From NCBI GenBank assembly GCA_027886175.1, contig JAJNNQ010000011.1, positions 4,774,001 through 4,838,000 of the forward strand: a stretch of DNA of 64,000 nt, in the 5' to 3' direction. Numbering within the stretch: the first letter of the stretch is position 1; each line of letters opens with the position of its first letter. Made by a program: the position numbers and the translations under genes. The notes below the pieces were generated by a model. It was not told where the DNA came from. It saw only the letters and a program-made list of their open reading frames with translations, and did not search any database. The stretch is from Phylloscopus collybita (Eukaryota; Chordata; Aves; Passeriformes; Phylloscopidae). Shown piece after piece: positions 22,341 through 35,275 of the stretch.

Positions 22341-22809
22341 AAAATTCTTCTTTCCCTCTGGTCTCCGTCCATCCAGTTTCTTCAGAGACCCCTGGCTCCA
22401 AAAGCCCTGCCTTTCCCAGGGGCTCAATACCAGGCTGTGAGCCCTTCCTTCCCTCCCTGGGAATAGGGGATTGCTTTTAGACCCCACTTGTCCTGGTGGC
22501 TTCAGAGGAATTTGGAGAGGCTGGGGATCTGATTTTCCCAATTTCCCTGGGGCTGCCCACACTTCTGGGTTCACTTCAGCCCAGGCCTTGCCAGACATTT
22601 GTCACAGAGGTACAGGAGAACTAGCCTGTGTATCACCTTTGACAATATTAATTTGCATTCCCAATTTAGCCAAAAAATCCCTTCCCAGTCAATGACAATC
22701 ACATTTAGGAGCAAATGAAAATTCCTGCATTTCCAACCCATCCCCACCTCTGCTAATAGTGGTTGAATAAAACACAGCTGCTCATCTTTCCCACTTACCC
22801 CCTGAATAA

Positions 22810-23900
22810 TCAAAGACATTTTTGGCCTTTTCCCCCCTTAGGTGGGAGATTGAGAGTGGATGGAGAGGCCCCTGTGTCTGTGAGGAAAGGCCTCCTGTCG
22901 ATGCAGAGCCACCCTGAATGTTCTCCAGGGCTCCAGTGCGGTGGGTCCCTGGTGTGATGGGAGCTCTGCCACCCCTCCCAGTCCATGTCCCTGCAGGGGT
23001 GGACTTGCTGCTGGTGAGGGTGCTGCTGTCTGTGCTTGCAGTGTCCTTGTGGCCTGCAGCTGGCAGCCTGATTCCTTGCCAGGGGCTGTTTGGGTGGGCT
23101 CTCCCCTGCCCAGGAGGGCAATGCCTCTGCCAGGTCCTTGTGGCCGAGCCGGTGCCCTGGGTGCTGGGGCCCCCTTGGGCCCTGGGCTTGATCCCTCAGG
23201 GGCTGTAGAAATTCTGCCATGGCCTTTGCCTTCCCCTTGGCCTTTTCCTCCTCCCTTCTTGCCTTCCCCTGCTGTGCCTTTGTGACCAAGTGCTGCAGGG
23301 GCTTCTTGTGCCCCTCCTGCAGCCCCCCTGAGTGCCTGTGGGTGCTCATCCTCTGACAGCTGCTGAGCTTTCTGCAAAACCATTCATTTCTGCAGGGACC
23401 CAAGCCAAGTCATTCAGGGATAATCTCAATCCTTCCACGTAGAATCCCCATTTCCCATCTTCTTCCTCTTTCCCATCATCCTTTTTCTTCCCGCAGCGAT
23501 TCCTGCTGCTGCTTCTTTCCTTCACCATATTCCTGCACATTCCCCTTCACCCTTTCCCTTCCCAGCACACCAGCACCATCCATCCCCTGTTGTCTAAATC
23601 CCTTCTTGACTTCCCTAATTGTCCCCCGGATGTCCATGTCCTTAATTACCTCTGGGAGAATGTGCAAACTGCCTTAACAATCTCTCATGGGACCCTTCAG
23701 AGTTCTTTTGAGGTCATCCTCCCTTTTGCTGGGACCCCTTCCTGGCTTTCCCTTTTCCACCCTGCATGGGTGCCCTGCCATGTTTCCTCCCTGAAGATCC
23801 CAGTGTCCTCCCTGATGAGATTTTCAGTGCTCTCTCCCTGCTGACTCTTCCCAGACCGCCCTGATCTCTTGCTTGTGTTCAGTCTCTTGATTGTACCCCC
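22810..23900 (-). pseudogene. ERV gag-nucleocapsid-protease remnant (middle arm)
   Basis: Minus-strand frames show a basic gag segment and a degenerate zinc-knuckle-like piece (RNQAASCRPQGHCKH, with the ligand pattern incomplete). A retroviral protease active-site signature (FLTDTGAS) follows near 22880. Frames are shifted and interrupted, so the relic is non-functional. Only the middle arm keeps this part of the ERV. Confidence 0.65.
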
Positions 23901-24341
23901 TTAATATGCACCCAACTTCTGTCTGGGTAGGGATATTCACAACTCTGTTCACTCTTTCTTCTTCTTCTACTCGAAGTTCACGAATGTAGCAGGACCTTGG
24001 CTGAGCAGCAGTCTGTGTGGTCAGTGAATAACATTTTCTGGAACTGAGGGCTTCTTCTGTCCCTTCTTTATGTCCAAGTGCCTGGCCCTATCTCCGAGCA
24101 GATTCCCAGCATCTGTTTGTAAAGACACTTTCCTCTTCCTTTCATGTCCCTTTTTTGCAGGAAGTCCTTTTGATTTAGAAGAGGTTTTGGTTGAGTCTTG
24201 ATATTTGGGGAGTTTTTGTTCTGTCTCTTGATGTTTGGAGGACTTTTGGGCTGAATCTTGGTGTTTTGGAGATTCTTACAGACACAAGGTGCCCAATGAT
24301 TTCCTGAGATGAACTGGGGCAAGGAGGAACCCCCAGCCTAA

Positions 24342-25142
<801 letters not shown>

Positions 25143-25215
25143 GGGAAGCCCTGGGAGTGCCCTGAGAGCGGGAAGAGCTTTGTGCGCTGCTCCAGCTCCA
25201 TCCCCCGTGGGAGGA
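25143..25215 (+). pseudogene. Decayed extra zinc finger after ZNF-B
   Basis: In frame after the TAA the sequence reads G-K-P-W-E-C-P-E-S-G-K-S-F, with Cys to Ser at the second ligand and no histidines. Confidence 0.6.
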
Positions 25216-25484
25216 TCAGCGTTGGATGATCCCCAGTGACCCCTGTTGGGCAGAGCTCTGGTGAGTCATGATCCTGGTGATCCCTGTTGGGAAGACACCT
25301 GGCTGGGGGAGTTTCACATCTTCCTGGCTCCCCGTGGGCACCTGGATGAACGCAGGGGCAGGAACATCCATCGGGAGAGAGACCGACACTGGGAATTTCT
25401 TGGGGAGAGCAGATTTGTTGACTTTCAATTGGAGATAATCTTTTGTGTTCAATCCTCTCTTCTGGTGGCCTCAAGGAATCCTGA

Positions 25485-25527
25485 ATGGTCTTCGAGGTCT
25501 TTTCCAACCTCAGGGATTCCACAATTT
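25485..25527 (-). mobile_element. CR1-type 3' fragment
   Basis: Same fragment as at 349-390, in the equivalent place of the second duplicate. Confidence 0.6.
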
Positions 25528-25559
25528 TGATTTCCTGTTTTCCAAATGTGTCCTAGTGT

Positions 25560-26222
25560 GATGTTGTGATGTTTATATCCCCAACTGTCTGATGGGTCTA
25601 TGCTGGATATTACACTCTCTACCTTTAATATTGGATCTGAGAGTAAAAAGTTGGGAGAAGCGCACAGTTTGTTTTCGGAAACCTTCCCCCTCCGGACTGG
25701 CCTTGCTAGTGGGAATCAACAACACAAAGACAGGAGACGGAGAGGGTTATTTTTCCGTCTGTTTTTTTCTGGTTTTAGTTAGTTAAGGAATCTGGCTGAG
25801 GCGTAGAAGCTTTGGTTTTCTTTTTCCTCTTTTTTTCTTTTTTTTCTCTTTTTTTTCATCTACTTTTGGAACTGTTCAAACCTCCCCAGGCTGAGGACCC
25901 AGGGGAGCACCAGTGGGAGCTTGCACCTGGGACCCACCAAGATCCACCCTGCACAGCAACTTTTCCCAGCACCAGAGGGACTGAGAACAGAGCAACCTCC
26001 TACAGGAGGGACTTCTTTTCTAATTTGTCATCTCTCCAGAGCAGCACAAAGTTCTTGTCATCTGGTATTGTTCAATTTATTGTGCTGGGGAGTGCTTTTC
26101 AAGTTTAATAAACAGGTTTTTATTTCCACTTCTCTCTGAGGGAGTCACTACTGAACTGGTTGGGGGAGGGGAGGGAGGGCCCTTTAGGAGGTTTCCTCCC
26201 AAATTTGCCCTAAACCACTACA
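25560..26222 (+). mobile_element. LTR (family 1), copy B
   Basis: Equivalent of 430-1092, with an AATAAA near 26107 and the same 3' end signature. Confidence 0.6.
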
Positions 26223-26224
26223 CA

Positions 26225-26585
26225 TCTCTTGCTCATCTCATGGTCTTTATGACCCCATGGCCATGGTTAAGTCATGGTCACATCATGATCTTGATCACCT
26301 CACGGTCATTATCATGAAATGCTTGTGGTCATCAAATGGTCATGTTTGTCTTGTGGTCAACTCATGGCCACAGTCATGTCATGGTCATTTCCTGAGCACC
26401 ATCATCTCATGTTCATGGTCGTCTCCTGATCACAATCACCTCATGGTCATGGTCCTCTCATGAGCAAAATCTCATGCTCATGGCTGTGTCATGGTCATCT
26501 GATGGTCGCGGCATTCTCATGGTCATGATCATCTCATGGGCAGGGTCACAGTCACGGTCATTGCATGGTCATGATCATCTCATGG
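26225..26585 (+). repeat. TCATGGTCA minisatellite, copy 2
   Basis: Shorter than its partner at 1100-1560, with the same imperfect units. Confidence 0.85.
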
Positions 26586-26619
26586 TGTCTAGGTTTGAAC
26601 AACAGGTGTCTGCTGAGGA

Positions 26620-27140
26620 AGGAGGAGCCTCCCTTGGAACGGAGAATTCAAACCTCACTTCCTGTGAATTATTATAATTTTGAAAATTCAGGGGCTCTCA
26701 GGCACAGCTATGGGGACAGGAATCACAGTTCTTTCCTGGTGTGTATAACCAGGCAAACAAACACCACCACCCACAGCATTGATAACAAACAGAACCAGGA
26801 GCCCAGGAACAGCTTCCCTGAGCGCGGCACTTTCCCCTGGGGTGCAGTTCCGGGCACAGCCGGCAGGGGCGCTGGTGGCTCCCGGTGGGCAGGGCAGGTG
26901 CGATGATCCCCCCGCGGCTGCAGGGGGCGCTGTGGCGCGGGCTCGGGGAGCGCGCGGTGATGGCGGCTTTGTCCGGGACGGGAAGGGATGGAGGAGAGGC
27001 TTTGCTTCCCAGAGCCCTGGGGCTGCCCATCCCAGTGCCCCAGCAGGACTCTCGGCAGCAGCAAGCTGGGCCAGCAAGATGTCCCAGCAGTGTGAAAAAC
27101 GGCGTTTCACCTTGTTCTATTAATTTATAAGCTTAATAAA
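26620..27140. mobile_element. Retroelement-like GC-rich module, copy 2
   Basis: Partner of 1590-2110 and nearly identical over the CpG-rich part. Confidence 0.4.
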
Positions 27141-27721
27141 AAGAAAATAAAATAGAATAAAAATAGATAAGGAGACAAAAAAGATAGCTTCTCAGCTGAG
27201 GGTGAAAAGCAACACACCGCCCATTCTAAATTCTTTGGTGTTTAAAAGTCTTGGTGTTACATATTTAAATAAGCTAATGCATGATTCAAATATTCATTTT
27301 GGTTTCAAGACTCGCCTAAGCATACAGTTTATCTGTGGGATACCACACAGTCTAGATGTATGTTGTAAATCTGTCTTCTGAAGATTCAAACTTTCAAAGG
27401 CTTATTTGTTCTTTATCAGAAATCTTTATTTCAGGAATTCCAGACATCCCTTCTGTCTTCTATCTAGTTGAGGCGTTAAAAAAGAAAACCAACAACCCCC
27501 ATCTCTACTTTGTTACAATCTGAAAATATACCTTCGTTATATTTTTAAATTCCACAAATAAAAGGAAATACAGTACAACCTTCTTACACTATATGTATAA
27601 CATTCATTTCAACATTTGTGAAAAGCCAGCTCTAAAATGTGCATTTATAACAGTCCCAAAAGGATCCTCTCCCTGCACTGCTAACACAGGCACAGACCCC
27701 TCGGACAAGTCCAGGCTTGTT

Positions 27722-27952
27722 TCAGGCAGCGTAGGACCCGGGGTAAATGTAGCAAGATGAATCCTGCATGGCTCCTTCAGAGGGGTTGGATGAATCAGTG
27801 GAGAAAGGAAACGGATCTGCCTCAGGAGTCTTGTCCAGAGATTTTATTCCAGTTACAGCAGCACTTCTGAACCGTGTGACTGCCCTGAGCAGAACCCCGA
27901 CCATGTGCCTGTGCTGGGTTTTCACCTGGGAGAGGGGGAAGGGGGAGGGCAC
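27722..27952 (-). CDS. Possible terminal coding exon, duplicate
   Basis: Encodes the same 76 residues as 2694-2924, with a silent change near the end. Function not recognised. Confidence 0.3.
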   Translation of the reverse strand: MPSPFPLSQVKTQHRHMVGVLLRAVTRFRSAAVTGIKSLDKTPEADPFPFSTDSSNPSEGAMQDSSCYIYPGSYAA

Positions 27953-28219
27953 ACAGCCTACCTCTCAGAGAGGGACAGGGCGTGACCCGAGGGCTAAAGG
28001 GCAGCCTAAAGGTCAAATCACCTGTGAGGAGGGGTGGGCCCTCTCTGCCAGGGCCAATTCCTTCGATGGGCAGCCCCTGCAGAATCTCAGGTTGCTTGGT
28101 AAACCCGGTGTATTATAATCATTCCCTCAGGGTTGGCTGGGAAAAACCTACCCCGGGGGAGGGGAAGAATCTCCAAAAGGGAGCCCACCTTGAAAACCTT
28201 AAAGGCACACCACAACACC

Positions 28220-28730
28220 TGTTCATGTTAAAGGACGTTAATTACTTCCCTGTTATTGATGATTTCACTCCATTGATCCCCTTCCATTGTACACCGGAAT
28301 CCATTTCCCGTCGGGAACCACTGCCACTGCTCCCCAAGATGGCGAAGATGCAAATGAGGAGACACCAGGGAACGATGGGACAATATTTCAGGGTAAAGAC
28401 CCCAAAGGCAACGAGCCATTACAACACCAAAGACTGAAAGTGACTTCTTCAGGTGAGGAGAACAGTCGTGAACATCAGGCTGCCAACTAAAGACCTCCGA
28501 CTCCTCGCCATGACCGGACAGTACCGGGCCAGTGTGACAGCCCCGGACCACGACCCTACAAGTGACTTCCCAGGGACTCTGGTGGGGACGGGAGCCCCAG
28601 CTCTGCCGTGTCCTCCTCGGCGCCGTCCAGCGGGAGCAGTGGCCGTGTGCGCGACCCCTCGGGCCCCCACCCAGCGCTGTTTTTCAATAAAGGCCTTTTC
28701 AAAGGAGCTGGTCTGCCGGCCCCATTCTTA
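28220..28730 (+). mobile_element. LTR-like segment (family 2), copy B
   Basis: Partner of 3190-3700, with AATAAA at about 28686. Confidence 0.4.
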
Positions 28731-28883
28731 ACAGCTTGGGGATATCATTGGGGTGATGGCATCATTGGGAACATGGCTGGTGTCACTTGTCCCCTCCCCT
28801 CTCCCTGCACAGTGAGACAAAATCGGGGAATGTTCTGGAGATTTTCATTGAAACTGTTCCAAATCCTGATGGGAATTCCTGGG

Positions 28884-28960
28884 GGGACACTCAGGGACAC
28901 TCAGGGATGTTCAGGGCACTCAGGGGCACTTGAGGACTCTCAGGGATGCAGGGGCAGGGG
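28884..28960 (+). repeat. CAGGGACACT minisatellite, contracted copy
   Basis: Only a few units, compared with about twelve in 3875-4010. Confidence 0.7.
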
Positions 28961-29509
28961 GTGAATTGGTGCCTGAAGCAAAGGGGGTTATAAATGACAA
29001 TGCAAATGACTATATCAATGACAATACAATATTCCCTTATGCATTCACATGTCAGCTTTTGCACATTGTCATTGATCACAATTATTTTGATGCGGTGCAA
29101 TTTATAATTATTTTCAGCTACTTTTTGGTGTAACATTATCAGTTTGTGTGTGCACTGCATAGCCGACAGAAATGGCAGTGTAATACATTGATTTTATATC
29201 ATAGGCCTTAGAAAAATATTAAAATACAGACTGCACAATGCTGAAATGCTTTTATAGTATAATTATTATAGCTAATCTTTATATAATAACTGACTTTTAC
29301 ATTGTAACTAACTCAGAGAATGATGTTAGTTTTAAAGACAGGTGTGTGCCAGGGAAAGCCAGAGACTCCCTTGGAATGGAGAATGTAAACTCCATCCCTC
29401 CAAATTATTATAACTTAGAAAATTCAGGGGTGCTCAGGCAAAGAAATGGGGACAGGACACGATGCCGGTGTCCCTCAGCCCAGCCAGCTCCCGGCACCGG
29501 CGCCAGGAG

Positions 29510-30182
29510 TGGGCTGCCCCCAGAAAGCCAGGCAATCCAGGGTGCAGCTGCAGGGCACAGCTGCTCTATAGCACAGGTGGCACGCGTCCAGGGCAGGGAC
29601 AAGGGACAGGGAGAGGCCTTCTGTGGGATTTCCAAAGGTGTTTATTGCCCAGAGGGTCAGGGACAGAAAAAGGCACAGAACCTGGGCTTGCAGGGGCTGA
29701 TAAGTGGGGGAGGTCTGGGGAGAGGATACAATTTCCAACCAATGAGGGTGACATGGGGGAGGAACATAAGGCAGGGAGTACAATGCACAGAGCAATGAAA
29801 GAACACAAGGGGAGGGAACAGTTTAAACCAACCACTGGGGCATCGAAGGTTGGGGGATTGACAGGGAAGGGTCTGGAAGAAGGGGCAGGGTGAGGGAAGG
29901 ATTGACAATTCTGTAGGAGGAGGGAAGGGCAGGTCTAGGGAAGACAGACAACCAGGGCAGAAACAACAATAAAACCAGGGGGAAAGGAACAATCCATTAG
30001 GGATAAAATATACTGTAACAATAAAAAACATGGGGTGGGGGGGTGTATAAAACTGACGATTAAAACTGAGCTGCAATTGGAAACAGAATAAAATCCACCA
30101 CAACAACAGATAAACATCTCCCAAGCTGCTTTCAACACATCAAACAGAATACACATTTTTTGGTTGCATAACACAAGACACC
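29510..30182 (-). mobile_element. LTR (family 3), minus strand, with intact 5' end
   Basis: On the minus strand it starts TGTCTTGTGTTATGC at 30182, has CCAAT boxes and an AATAAA (reverse complement of tttatt at about 29641). The first about 75 bp resemble the LTR at 9222 and the remainder resembles the truncated LTR at 4440-5158. It may therefore be a recombinant of the two. Confidence 0.55.
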
Positions 30183-31120
30183 CATGCTTGGGTTTGGGGT
30201 TTCCAGGCCCCACTTGTTCAGTCTGGGTGTCCCATCCCTCCTTTCCCTTAATTCAGGCACCTCCTGGCAGCTTTTTCCTGCAAAGAATCCATGACTTTGG
30301 AGATTTCTGGGGGGCAGTTTTGGAGAGGGACAGCTCTGTCTGGCTTTCCCCTCCGTCTTGTGGCCTCTCAGCTGCCCACAACACCCTGGGGCTCCTGGGA
30401 TTTCCCTCCTGGGGACAAAGACCTTCATTCCCTTCCAGGAGCCCAATGCCCAGCTGAGGCTCCAGGTCAGGGGCTCCTTGAGCAGCTGCCCCAGAACCTC
30501 CCCCAGGGTCTCCCAGCGCTGCCAGAGCCGCTCGGCCTGGGGTCCCCAAAGCCCTCAGCAAGCCCCAAGTCCCTCCCAGGAACCCTCAACTCCCTCACAC
30601 CCAGCATCCCCCCACAGCCCCTGCAACTTCCCCCCATGGCACTGGCCATGGCCATGTCCCCACATGTCACTGCCCATGTCCCACCATGGCCTCACCCATG
30701 GCTGTCTCCCCACCACGTTTCCATCCCTGTCATTGTCCACCACATCTCCATCTGAGCCTGTGTCCCCCTGTGTCCCCAGGAATGGCCACGTCCCCCTCCA
30801 TGTCCATGTGTCCCCACGTCACTCTCCATGTCTATGTCCCCCCATGTCCTCACCCAGGTCTTAGTTCAATGTCCTTATTTTTACCCCAGTGTTAGATTTT
30901 TTTAAAGGGATGATGGGAAATGAAAAGCAAATCATTCTTTGCAAAAGCAAAAGAAAAGGATTTCTGTGTCCATGCCAGCTAAGGATCCACGTGCTTGTGA
31001 GGGAGGGAAGAACCTTTTTTGAAGGGGTTTCCACCCCACTGTCTCTGAAACCTTGATCTTTGCCTCAGTTCATCACCATCTGACTACAGAAGACGCCTTA
31101 AGGCAATGGGAAATGAAAAT
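30183..31120. other. Unique segment with CCATGTCCCC repeats
   Basis: No counterpart in copy 1. Bases 30590-30850 hold imperfect ccatgtccccac-type repeats. Long frames are repeat artefacts, and I see no gene. Confidence 0.5.
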
Positions 31121-31122
31121 CA

Positions 31123-31165
31123 CGGAATCCCTGAGGTTGGAAAAGACCTCCAAGACCATCCAGTA
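31123..31165 (+). mobile_element. CR1-type 3' fragment
   Basis: Contains the signature gaatccctgaggttggaaaa gacctccaag. It marks the start of the right-arm ZNF flank. Confidence 0.65.
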
Positions 31166-31476
31166 TTCCTTGAGGCCACCAGAAGACAGCATTGAACACA
31201 AAAGATTTTCTGGGTTTGAAAGCCAACAAATCCACTCTCCCCAAGGAATTCCCAGTGTCGGTCTGTGTCCCGATGGATGTTCCTGCCCCTGTGTTCATCC
31301 AGGTGCTCACAGGGAGCCAGGAAGATGTGGAGCTCCCCCAGCCAGGTGTCTTCCCAACAGGGATAACCAGGGCTCTACCCAACAGGGGTCACTGGGGATC
31401 ATCCAACGCCAATTCTCCCAGGGGGGATGGAGTTGGAGCAGTGCACGAAGCTCTTCTTGCTCTCTAAGGGCTTCCC

Positions 31477-32310
<834 letters not shown>

Positions 32311-32716
32311 TCAGGAAATCATTGGGCACCTTGTGTCTGTAAGAACCTCCAAAACACCAAAATTCAAGCAAAAAGTCCTCCAAACATCAAGACACAGATG
32401 AAAAACTCCCCAAACATCAAGACTCAGCCAAAACCTCTTCTAAATCAAAAGGATGTTCTGCAAAAGGGGACATGAAAGGAAGAAGAGCAAAGTGTCTTTA
32501 CAAACAGATGCTGGGAATCTGCTTAGAGATAGGGCCAGGCACTTGGACACAAGGAAGGGACAGAAGAAGCCCTCAGTTCCAGAAAATGTTATTCACTGAC
32601 CACACAGACTGCTGCTCAGCCAAGGTCCTGCTCAATTCATGAACTTGGAGAAGAAGAACAAAGACTGAACAGAGCTGTGAATATCCCTACCCAGACAGAA
32701 GTGGGGTGCATATTAA

Positions 32717-33741
32717 GGGGGGTATGTGGTAGGTGCATTGGGAAGTCTGTACCTCTCAAGTCCTTCAGCCAATGGGGAAAGGGAGAGGGAGATGTAGCCA
32801 GGAAAATTAGGATGAAAAGGAGGCTGCGTCCTCCAACAACTGGAGAGACCCCATGGGAAATGTCCTATGGCCTCTCCCTTGTTTTATGAATGAAATGACC
32901 CGTACAGGACTCCTCTGCCTTCTCTGTGGACACAAACCTCTGGTGATGGGAATTTTTCCACACACCCTGGGGCTCCTCTGGAATTCCTTCCACCCTGGGC
33001 GGGCAGTGAGTGGAGCTGAAGGTGCCTGTAAGGGACAGTCCCTAAATTCCTCATCTGCCTCACGATCATCGCCAAGGACTGAAGACCCCAAAAGGGACTG
33101 GGACTAAAACTTCCTCCTCCAATGCAGCAGTTCTGGCCTGACTAAGGTGGGAAGACTGCCAGCCATTGTCCACAGCTGCACTCGTTGGACCGATACATCC
33201 CCCTAGGAACCAGCTTGGACAATAGGACTTCACGGCAGACTGGTCTTGGGCCGGCCTGTCCTGTGCTTGCCCTATACCTGTACCTGTTCCTGAGGTGGTT
33301 ATTTGCTCTAAGCGCTGGAGTGCTGCACCTGATTCACCTGATGCTGAGCTCACCTTCTGGCCAACTGCCTGTCGCTTCAGAAAGGACTATAAGAGGTACC
33401 TCAAGATCGCCCGAATTCGGAGATCTCCCCACGGAAGAAGACGGATCTATTAGCAAGACCACGAAGATATCGTCTCTCCGTCGGTAGCTATACCCCTTTC
33501 TCTCTCTCTCTTTTACTTTATCCCTCTCCCCTCTCTCCCTTTCTCTCTTTTCTATCGCGTACTGTGCAAAAGTGCACTTAATAAAGTGTACTGCTTTTGA
33601 GCAAATTATTATTGTCCCTTCTTATATCTTTTGCGCCTTGAGATCAAATTCTAACCATCACGATTCCCGCCTGCATTAGTGGGTCGTGACAGTGCCTCAC
33701 CCAGTTTGGGCGATCGGCTCCCTTGGGTGGCGGCGGCACCG
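32717..33741 (+). mobile_element. LTR and leader of an ERV, right arm only
   Basis: It shows a pyrimidine-rich stretch (33495-33555), AATAAA at 33580-33585, then a U5-like segment and a TGGGTCGTGACA sequence near 33681 that could be a primer-binding site. A leader follows and joins the shared gattgattgggg at 33742. The left arm lacks this segment. Confidence 0.5.
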
Positions 33742-34648
33742 GGGATTGATTGGGGACCCCAGAGTGTCCAGGAGACAGACGAGTGACAGATCAGGGGGGG
33801 CTGGGAAGAGTCAGCAGAAAATGTGTTTAGGGATGGGTCTTCAAGGGCAGCAGAAGGGAAGAGAGTTACAAGACATGCTGTTATTTAGGAAAGGGAATCA
33901 GGCAAAGCACAGGTGACCACCCACATGCTCAGCGCAACCGGCAGAGCTGTGGGTGCTTGTGAGAGCCTGGGACTGAAATGCCCTAAGCAGGAAGGCTTCA
34001 GTATCTTCTGCTAACACCGTGGCACCTGACTGGGTGGCCAAAACCAATTCTGACTGCTTCAGTCATCACTTCATCACTTATTAAGGTATTTCTAAAAGAA
34101 ATAATTCCAAGAGAAGGGATTGTGGAAGCAATAGTCTCAGATGGGGAACTCATTTTACAGGAAAGATCCTTCAGGGGGTTATGGCAGCTTTAGGGACACA
34201 ATGGGACCTCCACAACCCCTGGCACCCCCAGAGCTCAGGTCAGGTAGAAAGAATGAGTGGGGAAATAAAGAAACACCTTTGGAAGCTGGTGATACAAACC
34301 AAGAAGCCATGGGTACTGCTTTTGCCATTGGCTTTGCCAAGAATAAAAGCCAGATCCAGGGCAGACATTCAATTATCTCCCTTGGAATGGTGTTTGGAAT
34401 TCCTTACTCTGGTAATGTGCAGGGTGGAGATAAGGGATGGATATTTAAAGCAGCCTGTGGCCAGAATCCTGTCTCCTGTGAAATCTCTCCCACAGGAAGC
34501 TCAGCTGGCACAGACCCTGCCTTGGGACTTTGCTGCTGACAACATCCAACCAGGACATTGGGTCCTGCCCAAGGAGTGGGAAGGAGGAGCAGGATGGGAG
34601 GCCGTCGATATGGAAAATGTGTATGGATATGAAAATTCAGAATTTTAG
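33742..34648 (+). pseudogene. ERV leader plus pol integrase fragment (right arm)
   Basis: Partner of 12895-13804, with WHPQSSGQVERMSGEIKKHL near 34220 and the C-terminal integrase piece near 34500. Frameshifts are shared with the left copy, plus private ones. Confidence 0.7.
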
Positions 34649-34649
34649 A

Positions 34650-35275
34650 AACATATAAAGTGCTTAAACAGCTGAAGGGGAGAACAGAAATATATACAGC
34701 TCATTTAGCAATGGTGTAAAAGAAGAGAAACAAGTTGTACCAGAAGACATAGGAGTGTAAGTTGTAAGGCAGGACCCATGAACAGAATCCAAAGGAATTT
34801 GGGTGCCAGGTAAAGGCCACAGAGAGAAGATGTATTGTTAAAACTCACTGAAGCTGGACTTAGGTATTGTAAAGACCCCAAAAAGCAGAACCAGTTGATT
34901 AACAAACCAGCAAGAACCAGGCTGCTGGTTTCAGCCAGGACAAACTGACCTGGGAATTCCCCAAACCTTCTCTGCACCTGCTCAGAGAGGGAGGTCAAAG
35001 ACTGAACACCGAGGAAGAATTCTGACTTCATCAGGACACCCCTGCCAGCGACCACCAGAAGGCGTGGCACCACAAAAGGCTGATTGTAATATAAAGGGCA
35101 AGAAGGCAGAGAATGTGCAAAGGATGGGTGGGCAGGGAGGTGCAGCTTTGTGGGGTCTGAGTGCATTTAAACCTGGAACCTGTCTCCACCAGGTCGGCAT
35201 CAGTGGTGGAAAGATCCCGTAGGTGTCCCAGCAGGAATAAAACAAACCTGCTTTACAATTCCTGACTGTGCAGTC
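34650..35275 (+). mobile_element. Probable 3' LTR of the ERV (right arm)
   Basis: Partner of 13805-14430, with AATAAA near 35237. Confidence 0.5.
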
